From Petunia secreta (taxonomy: Eukaryota > Streptophyta > Magnoliopsida > Solanales > Solanaceae): DNA of 64,000 bases. The stretch lies in NCBI GenBank assembly GCA_029990175.1, contig JARKIP010000033.1:7254001-7318000 (forward strand). Direction: 5' to 3'. Shown one piece after another: positions 56,929 to 64,000 of this stretch; the stretch's first letter is position 1, and each line of letters begins with the position of its first letter. Made by a program: the position numbers and the translations under genes. Under the pieces are notes generated by a model. It made no database searches. It had not been told where the DNA came from and saw only the letters and a program-made list of their open reading frames with translations.

Positions 56929-57849
56929 TCAACGAAAATCTGTAATGATTGGGTCCATCTGCAAAAGGAGATGATTTCTCAAAACCAAGTCCCCGCATGT
57001 TCTCCTGAATAATATGCCTGGGCAAGAAATAATCATAAAATCGGGGTTATAGAAACAAGCTTTTGCGATCAAACTGGTTATGTTGACAAGGAAGCTGAAA
57101 GGCATTCTCGGCTTTACCTCCTGCCTAAAACAATCTTTGATGAGCTGATGTTTGATCAAGTTCGTTGCTACCCAGGATATGCTGGGCCATCTTCTGCTCC
57201 AAATCGGTTCTACCGCACTTAAAGGACTACCTGTTTGATGGTGTTGCCGGTTTCCGGTTGCTGGTTGCTGTTGCAGACTGTTATTGCTGATGTTGATTGT
57301 CAAAGATTGAAGCAAAATTTATCTTTTGTTTTCTTAAAAAAAAAAAAAAATTCTTTGTCCTAATGTAAAGCTTGATGCTTTTCCTTTTATTAGCACTTGG
57401 ATATTATTATCCCAACTCTATCATGATGTAATATTTTAAGAGCCAGTTTATTGTTAATGGCAATTATGAATGTTTATTTACATCACAATTTTGTATTGGC
57501 AAACGGCTTGTATCATTATAATATCCACATGTGTATGCAATTTGATGATTAGGCCTACCTCTGGCGCAAAGAGGCACCTTACAGGATAGGACGTGTTTGC
57601 ATTTCATTTTATGCACCTTATTTATGGTTGCCACATGTCTAAATTCGTCGCACAATTCAAAATGCAAAGCACTACGTGATGCGTGCTATGTGATTATATG
57701 CAAATTTTACCAACAACATGCTAACTTACACAGTTACCTTTTGAATTTTTCTTTTGTTTTGTTTATTCCCAAAACAGAAGTTTGATTTGTGCTGATTCAG
57801 CTAATCCAAAGACTTCTCTGCACATTGATATACAAAACAGAATTCGACA
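56929..57849 (+). other. Spacer between ORF1 and gag
   Basis: The first 300 bp still read like a continuation of ORF1 in broken frames (for example DEVDKEAERHSRLYLLPKTIFDELM near 57080-57150). This supports a premature end of ORF1. The remainder is noncoding, with a poly(A) run at 57336-57351. Confidence 0.55.
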
Positions 57850-60005
57850 ATGTCTGGTATCGAGGATCAGCCTCCCACTCTCTGTGACAAGACTCTCGAA
57901 ACTCCTGGATCTTCAAGGGGAAACTTCATTCTTGCTCACGATGATCTTATTCTAAACCTGACTAAGCAGATACAGATTCTGAGTGATGAGCTAGCAACGA
58001 TTAAAGGGAAAGCCCCTCAAAACGCACCTTCAAATGCCAATCCTATTCATAATACACCCACATATCAAAGCAATCCACTCAACCAAACGCCACCACCAAA
58101 CCGCACTCAAGTTAGTCAAAATACCCCGCCTGCTCAACAAAATACCCAACCTATTGGTTATCATCCATATTATCCATATCCTAGCGACCCAACTCCTCAC
58201 TACCAATATTTACCTGCCAAAGACACTCCTCATCCTCCACAATATAAAGCACCCGTTGATGTGGCTGTTGCTCCTCAAAATGCCAATGACCCAAGACAGG
58301 GATATCCCGAGGCGCAGTATTATGAGCATGACCCTAATGCTAAGAATTTGGACTACACAGACTATGCACCACAAAATGAAGTGCCCGTAACTGTGGAAAA
58401 CAGGGAAAGACAAGTGAGCAAGAAGAGATAATCCAAGCGATGAAAATCATCCAGCAATCTATCAAGGATTTGCAGGTGACTAAGAAACGTCAAGGCACTT
58501 CCTACAACAGCCTTTATCTCTACCCAGACATTACTCCTCCTCTCGGGTTTAAAGTTCCAAAGTTTGATATGTATGATGGTCATGGTGACCCATTTGCTCA
58601 TTTGACCAAGTATCTCAACAGAATGAGGGTTGCGGGAGGACAAGTGGAACTTCTGATGGCTTACTTCAGTCATAGTCTGGAAGGTATTGATGCTGAATGG
58701 TTTGCAAGACAGGATAAAAGCAAGTGGCATGAGTTTGATGATATAGCCGATGATTTCACGAAGCAGTTTGAATACAATGTTGCGATGGTCCCTGACCTCA
58801 TAACCCTAGCCAATTTGAAGAAGAAACCGACATAAACTTTTAGAGAATATGCCCTGATATGGCGTGAACAGGCGGCACGGGTACAACCTCCGATGACCGA
58901 GAAGGACATGGTGAAGTAATTCGTTAGTGCTCAAGATGACTCTTATTACATGCATATGCTCCCTATGATGGTGGAAGAAGGAATCAAATCCGGTCGGGCT
59001 GTGAGCTTTGCCGAAATGAAGTTAAGTGCCCAAAATGCTCAAGCCCAGCCTAAGTCACTCTAGAAGGAAAGAGAAGAAGGAAGAAGTCACAGGTGTTGTT
59101 GCAGACATTGACCGCCACCCGGCTAGAAGGCTGAATTTTGATAATCAACCTGCCTACCCTACTTACCAAAATGCACCCCCTCCTTACCCCAAATATTCCT
59201 CCTCCTTACCCAAGTGCGCCACTCCCAAATTACCCTAGTCATTATCAAATTCCTACCGCTCCATATTCTATCTACCAAGCACAACCCAGTTATTATCCAC
59301 CACGAGCACCAGTACCACAACAATACCCTCCTCGCCAACAAAATTACCAACCCCGTGCTCCTGTCCGTCCGAATATGCAAGGACCTAACGAAAGCTATGA
59401 AAGGAGAGTACCTAAGACCTATACCCCTATAGCTGAATCCTATGGTCAGTTGTTTGACAGACTGAGACGTGCCGGAGTTGTGCAGCCTATTCCTGATAAC
59501 ACTCCAAATCCTCCTCCAAGGTAGTATGATGCTAACAAGCATTGTGCTTATCATTCTGGGGCTGGCCATGACATTGAACGGTGTTATGCCTTCAAGGATA
59601 AAGTTGAAGCTTTGATCAAATCAGGCACTATCCAGCTTACTGGAACTCAGCAGAATGTACATGATAATCATCTTCCTGTCTATGGCAACAATGCTGTCAA
59701 TGTGATTTCTCTGGATGAGGGGTTCGATTTGAAAGGAACCATTGTTCCCATTAGCAATGTGAGGGTTGCCGACGAGACCAAAATAACTGTGCAGGTTAGA
59801 GGTCCCATTCTAGTGCAAGTTGGTATACCAAAGCCAACCGTTACTGTTATGCTTGCCTCCCCCCTTCAATATGATAACAAAAGGGTTCCTTGAAATTATT
59901 CTGAAGTGCCTATCGGAAGTGGGAGGATAACCGTTGTTGTTGTTACTGCACAAGGCATGACCAGGTCCGGTAGATGTTATACGCCTAAGAGATTGGGTCA
60001 AGGCC
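57850..60005 (+). pseudogene. Ogre gag
   Basis: The start is ATG 57850 (MSGIEDQPPT). A predicted helical region (LILNLTKQIQILSDELATIKG) is followed by a Pro/Gln/Tyr-rich linker to 58431. After a frame change near 58430 comes the capsid core, 58440-58835: GFKVPKFDMYDGHGDPFAHLTKYLNRM, AYFSHSLEGIDAEWF, WHEFDDIADDFTKQFEYN. Stops at 58833 and 58918 follow, then a Pro-rich segment (59138-59524) and the knuckle YDANKHCAYHSGAGHDIERC (59525-59590). The tail runs to a stop at 59891, where a single substitution would keep it open, and on to about 60000. I count at least three frameshifts and three stops. Confidence 0.85.
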
Positions 60006-61228
60006 TTGAGGGAAAAGGAGGGCGTAAGAAAAGTGACTGACACCGCGGCTGAGGAATTCTGGAGAAAAATGCAGTCGAAAGACTGCTCTATTCTGGAGCA
60101 TTTAAAGAATACTCCTGCCCGTATATCCATCATATCTTTGCTGATGAACTCTGAAACACATAGAAATACATTGTTGAAAGTGCTCAAGGAAGCGGAGGTT
60201 CCTACTGAGACCACGAGTGAGAGCTTTGCCGTTTTGGTTGGCCAAATCTTAGAATCTCACAAGGTGTCCTTCTTCAATGAAGAGCTTCTACCCGGGGGTC
60301 TGGGGCACAACAAAGCCTTACACATTGTTGTCAAATGTAGGGACAAGTTTGTCGGGCGGGTGTTGATCGATGGTGGTTCTGGGCTCAATATATGTCCGTT
60401 AGCAACCTTGAAGGAACTCGGAATCGATGCTGGAAAAATCAGACAGAGTAATGTGAAAGCAAGGGCTTTTAATGGGCCTCAAAGGTGCACCATAGGAGAG
60501 GTCGATCTTGATTTGCAAATAGGTCCTGTGAACTTCTCTATGGAGTTTCAGGTGTTTGACATCCCGTCTACCTATAATATGCTGCTTGGAAGACCTTGGA
60601 TCCACATGGCCGGAGCCGTCCCTTCCACTTTGCATCAAAGTGTGAAATTCATGTGGGATAATGAAGAGGTCGTGGTTAAGGGTGAGGGAAACAGCCCCCT
60701 GCATGCTAGCACCACAATTCCTATGGTAGAGAATGCCACTGAGCTTGATGGGACTGCTTTTCACACTGTTGAGCTAATGAATATCACCCGAGCATCTAGT
60801 GATGATTCGAAGAGAGGTACCCTACCCAAAGTCGCCAAGACGATTGCTGTGGAAATGTTAAGGAACGATTTCAAACCTGGCTCCGGATTGGGAGCAAATC
60901 TGAATGGCATTATTGAACCTATTTGCTTGCCCAAGAATCTGGGTACTTTTGGCTTGGGTTACTGTCCTACCAAAAAGGAGATTGAAAAGGCCAAAAGGAA
61001 ACCAGCCATTGTTATGCCAGAACCTCTTCCTTCCCTATACCAATCATTTGTCCAAGCACCGGAAACGGTCACAACAGATCTGGTTGAAGGAGTTGGTAAA
61101 TTATTTCTGAGTGATGATTGGGAATGCAGTGTTATTATTGAAGACTATGCTGAGGAGTCACCTGTGCAGAATGCCAAGACAAAGGATCCGATGGCCAATT
61201 GGACCTGTGTCCCAGTGGAAGAGACTTG
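60006..61228 (+). CDS. Ogre protease with G-patch-like segment
   Basis: An open frame of 408 codons; it is probably expressed as part of Gag-Pol, so the first Met here is not a true start. The retropepsin centres on D122 in VGRVLIDGGSGLNICPL and ends with YNMLLGRPWIHMAGAVPSTLHQSVKF (190-215). A G-patch-like segment follows at about 283-325 (FKPGSGLGANLNGI...LGTFGLGY). Retroviral proteases with a C-terminal G-patch are known from betaretroviruses, and plant Tat elements also show one. The last codons, EETW, overlap a splice donor, so the natural message probably continues across the intron into RT. No internal stop. Confidence 0.88.
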
Positions 61229-61481
61229 GTGAATGAACTCACTAGTTTATTTTGGCATCACAGTCAGATTGAGGCCCTTAACTATGTTTTGCCTTTAGTT
61301 TATGTTTATGTCTTTTCAAAATAACCTATTTACATTCTGCATGTTTTACTTTAATGTATTGCCTCCCTAAACTAGACTTTTGAAACAAATAAAATGAGCT
61401 GCATTCCCATATCATTATTTTGCTATGCTTTAATTATTTACTTTATTTTACGCTTTTGATTAATGTTTGTTTCTGTTTCAG
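61229..61481 (+). other. Ogre intron between protease and RT
   Basis: Donor ttg|gtgaat at 61229, acceptor tgtttctgtttcag ending at 61481, length 253 bp, AT- and pyrimidine-rich. Splicing joins 'tg' to 'c' and keeps the protease frame open into CFPLNKTAETLL. Without splicing translation stops at 61230-61232, so splicing would control the Gag-Pro to Pol ratio. Such an intron is established for Ogre elements. Confidence 0.82.
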
Positions 61482-63110
61482 CTTTCCACTTAACAAAACT
61501 GCAGAAACTTTGCTTGTGACACATAATGAAACAACTGAACAAATTGATACCGATGCACTGAATATTGGGGAATTTGATGAAGATTTTGTTCCCGATGAAT
61601 TAACAAGAGAAGTGGATCAGCTTGAGAACAAGCCAAAACCTAACTTGGAAGAAACCGAGTAAATCAACTTGGGAACTTCAGAAGATGTTAGAGAAACCAG
61701 AATCAGTGTTCATTTGACCTCGGAAGAAAGAAGAGCTTATATCGAACTATTGAACGAGTCTCAAGACATGTTTGTCTGGTCTTATGATGATATGCCCGGT
61801 TTGAGTACCGATCTTGTCACTCACAAGTTGCCAACTGACTTCATTTTCGCCTGTTAAGCAAAAGAAGAGAAACTTCAAAACAACCACAAGCAAACAATCT
61901 TGGAAGAAGTGCAAAAGCAATTGACTGCTAAGGTGATTCGATCTCTCAAATATCCCACTTGGTTAGCAAATATTGTGCCGGTGCCCAAGGACGGAAAAGT
62001 TAGAGTTTATGCTGATTATTGTGATCTCAACAAAGCAAGTCCAAAGGATGATTTTCCAAATATTCATATCCTCATTGATAGCTGTGCAAAACATGAGCTT
62101 TAGTCTTTTGTCGATTGTTTTGCTGGTTATCACCAGATTCTAATGGATGAAGATGATGCTGAAAAGACCGTTTTCATCACGCCTTGGGTGTATTTTGTTA
62201 TAGAGTTATGCCTTTCGGCTTTAAGAAAGTCGGGGCAACGTATATGAGAGCGATGACAACTCTTTTCCATGATATGATTCAGTCTATGTAGATGATGTTG
62301 TTATCAAGTCAAAGAAGAAAGAAGATCATTTGACTGATTTGAGAAAGTTCTTCAACCGCCTTCGGCGGTATAATTTGAAGCTTAATCTTACAAAATGTGC
62401 ATTTCGTGTTCCGCTGGTAAGATGATGGGTTTTATTGTAAGCCGGAGGGGTATAGATATGGATCCGTCTAAAATCAAGACTATTCAAGCCTTGCCTTCTC
62501 CAAAGAGCCGAAAAGATGTGATGAGCTTTCTTGACCGCTTGAATTACATAAGCCGCTTCATTGCACAATCCACGATTATTTTTTAACCAGTAATCAAGCT
62601 TTTGAAGAAAGATGTTGTTATTGAGTGGATGGAAGATTGTCAAAAGGCTTTTGATAGGATAAAGGAGTATCTATCTAATCCGCCTGTGTTAGTTCCTCCT
62701 GAACCTGGAAGACCATTGATCTTATATTTGTCTGTCTCAGAAAACGTATTTGGATGTGTCTTGGGGAAACATGACAAGATCGGGAAGAAAGAACAAGCCA
62801 TTTATTATCTAAGCAAGAAGTTCACCCTTTATGAAGCCAAGTATACTCTTTTGGAGCGAACTTGTTGCACGTTGACTTGGACCGCACAAAGGTTAAGGCA
62901 CTATCTTTCATCATATACAACTTATCTTATCTCGAGGATGGATCTTTTGAAATATATCTTCCAAAAGCCGATGCCCACGGGTAAATTAGCAAAATGGCAG
63001 ATTCTGTTAAGTGAATTTGACATAGTCTATATCACCCAAAAAGCGGTAAAGGCACAAGCATTGGCGGATCATTTAGCTGAAAATCCTGTTGATGACAATT
63101 ATGAGCCATT
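61482..63110 (+). pseudogene. Ogre reverse transcriptase and RNase H
   Basis: An acidic linker runs to a stop at 61660. Then come FVWSYDDMPGLSTDLVTHKLP, WLANIVPVPKDGKVRVYADYCDLNKASPKDDFP, FVDCFAGYHQILMDEDDAEKT, and the catalytic YVDD at 62285-62296 in VYVDDVVIKSKKKEDH. MMGFIVSRRGIDMDPSKIKTIQ follows. RNase H occupies most of 62602-63050 (LILYLSVSENVFGCVLG, LYEAKYTLLERTCCTLTW). Stops at 61855 and 62101, small deletions near 62190-62290 and a stop at 62584 break it. Frames between breaks are long, so decay is moderate. Confidence 0.85.
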
Positions 63111-63465
63111 GAGAACTTACTTTCCTGATGAAGATGTTTTGTTTCTGGGTGAAGACATCTCTTCTGAATATGATGGTTGGCGTCTTTTCTTTGACGGAGC
63201 AGCAAATTTCAAAGGTGTTGGTATTGGAGCTGTCTTAATTTCTGAAACGGGTCAGCATTATCCTATTTCGGCCAAGCTTAGATTTCCATGCACTAACAAT
63301 ATGGTTGAATATGAAGCATGCGTTTTAGGTCTTTGATTGGTAGTTGATATGAATATTTAAGAACTTTTAGTGATCGGGGATTCTGACTTGCTGATTCACC
63401 AAGTACAAGGCGAGTGGAACACCAAGAATGCAAAGATTCTCCCTTATTTGCGTTGTGTCTAAGAA
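63111..63465 (+). pseudogene. Ogre archaeal-type RNase H
   Basis: WRLFFDGAANFKGVGIGAVLISETGQHYPISAKLRFPCTNNMVEYEACVLGL, then a stop at 63334, and in the same frame ELLVIGDSDLLIHQVQGEWNTKN. Conserved acidic residues are present (FDGA, E in VEYEA, D in GDSDL). This second RNase H is diagnostic of the Tat lineage. Stops at 63334 and 63358 and one near 63460 interrupt it. Confidence 0.82.
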
Positions 63466-63996
63466 TTGTGCAAAAGGTTTGCAAAGATTGAGTTCAAGCA
63501 TGTTCCAAGAATTCAAAATGAGTTTGCCGACGCTTTGGCAACTTTATCTTCTATGATCCAGCATCTGGACAAGAATTATATCGATCATATTGAAATTGAA
63601 TTGCATGATAAGCCAGCTTATTGTTTTCAAGTTGATGAAGAGCGAGATGGTCATCCTTGGTATTTTGATATCAAGAATTATCTCAAGGTTGGGAGTTATC
63701 CTGAAAATGCAACAAGTGTTCAAAAAAAGAGCATTCGGAGGTTAGCAAATCAATTCTTTTTAAGCGGTGAGATCCTATATAGGAGGATCCCAGACTTAGG
63801 ACTCTTAAGGTGTGTTGATGCCATTGAAGCAAATAAATTGCTTATGGAAGTGCATGCGGGAGTTTGTGGACCGCACATGAATGGTTTTGTCTTGGCAAAG
63901 AAGATCTTGAAAGCAGGTTATTTTTTGTTAACTACGGAAACTGATTGTGTTCAGTTTGTGCGGAAATGCCATCATGTTAAATTCACGGAGATATGA
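63466..63996 (+). pseudogene. Ogre RNase H end and integrase N-terminus
   Basis: The first residues finish RNase H (FKHVPRIQNEFADALATLSSM, with the last catalytic Asp in ADAL). The segment 63700-63990 is the integrase zinc-binding domain: GEILYRR..., EVHAGVCGPHMNG, and CVQFVRKCHHVK give the His-His-Cys-Cys pattern. The frame is open for 176 codons and stops at 63994, probably a frameshift or nonsense change, because the catalytic core should follow beyond the window edge. Confidence 0.8.
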
Positions 63997-64000
63997 TCAA

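Larger units (their letters stand above)
50986..64000 (+). mobile_element. Ogre-lineage (Tat) Ty3/gypsy retrotransposon, 3' end beyond window
   Basis: The order is LTR 50986-55185, primer site, leader, ORF1, gag, protease, intron, RT, RNase H, archaeal-type RNase H and the start of integrase. An extra ORF1 before gag, a 4-kb LTR and an intron between protease and RT are hallmarks of Ogre elements. The integrase core, 3' untranslated region and 3' LTR lie past 64000. The coding region has scattered stops and shifts, so this copy is not autonomous as sequenced. Overall it is far better preserved than the Tat element at 19-47 kb. Confidence 0.9.

Noticed and set aside
58034..58390. 118-codon open frame overlapping gag in another frame
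   Set aside because: It is a shadow of the Pro/Gln-rich gag linker. Its His/Ile-rich content follows from the base composition.

Overview
The window is repeat-dense plant nuclear DNA, and every coding region I can recognise belongs to a transposable element or to a host-gene fragment carried by one. I see no intact cellular gene and no tRNA or rRNA gene. Ogre/Tat-lineage gypsy elements with megabase-genome style long LTRs, Stowaway MITEs with the CTCCCTCTGTCCCA type end, a TRIM array and a Mutator-like element carrying DUF1985/Ulp1 genes all point to a large eudicot genome. Solanaceae (tobacco, pepper or tomato relatives) is my best guess; that is inference.

Layout. 1-4186: leader, primer-binding site and LTR of an Ogre-like element on the minus strand, running off the left edge. 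4187 to about 16.9 kb: a Mutator-like element (MULE) whose left end is cut by that LTR. It has a decayed transposase on the plus strand (one clear GT-AG intron) and two minus-strand DUF1985 genes, one of which still shows the His-Asp-Cys triad of a Ulp1 (C48) protease. About 40 copies of an imperfect palindrome with core ttggcaatagccaa sit between and inside these genes, in stretches with a spacing near 65 bp. 16.9-17.6 kb: a cluster of inverted repeats with a Stowaway MITE inserted at the centre of one hairpin.

19.4-47.6 kb is one plus-strand Tat-lineage gypsy element broken apart by later insertions. Its gag begins at 19.4 kb, is cut by a tandem TRIM array (20582-21915), resumes for about 100 bp, is cut by a 5.4-kb element (22019-27447), resumes for 50 bp, is cut by a 15.7-kb minus-strand chromovirus (27498-43155), and resumes into protease, RT, RNase H and integrase. 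The integrase is cut by a 466-bp solo LTR with a perfect 5-bp target duplication. The chromovirus itself hosts a 2.7-kb insertion in its 3' LTR, a hAT-like element carrying the LysM ectodomain of a LYK4/LYK5-type receptor kinase (32722-33791, 8-bp target duplication), and a 2.9-kb Ogre solo LTR (36667-39540, 5-bp target duplication).

47.6-49.4 kb is the probable 3' noncoding part of the Tat element. 49424-50985 is part of an Ogre-type LTR on the minus strand, interrupted by a plus-strand Ogre element from 50986 to beyond 64000. That element shows a 4.2-kb LTR, a tRNA-primer site, an Ogre-type ORF1, gag, protease with a G-patch-like segment, a spliceable intron, RT, two RNase H domains and the start of integrase. 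It carries scattered stops and frameshifts. Boundaries were read by eye from terminal motifs, target duplications and reading-frame continuity; no alignment or database search was run.
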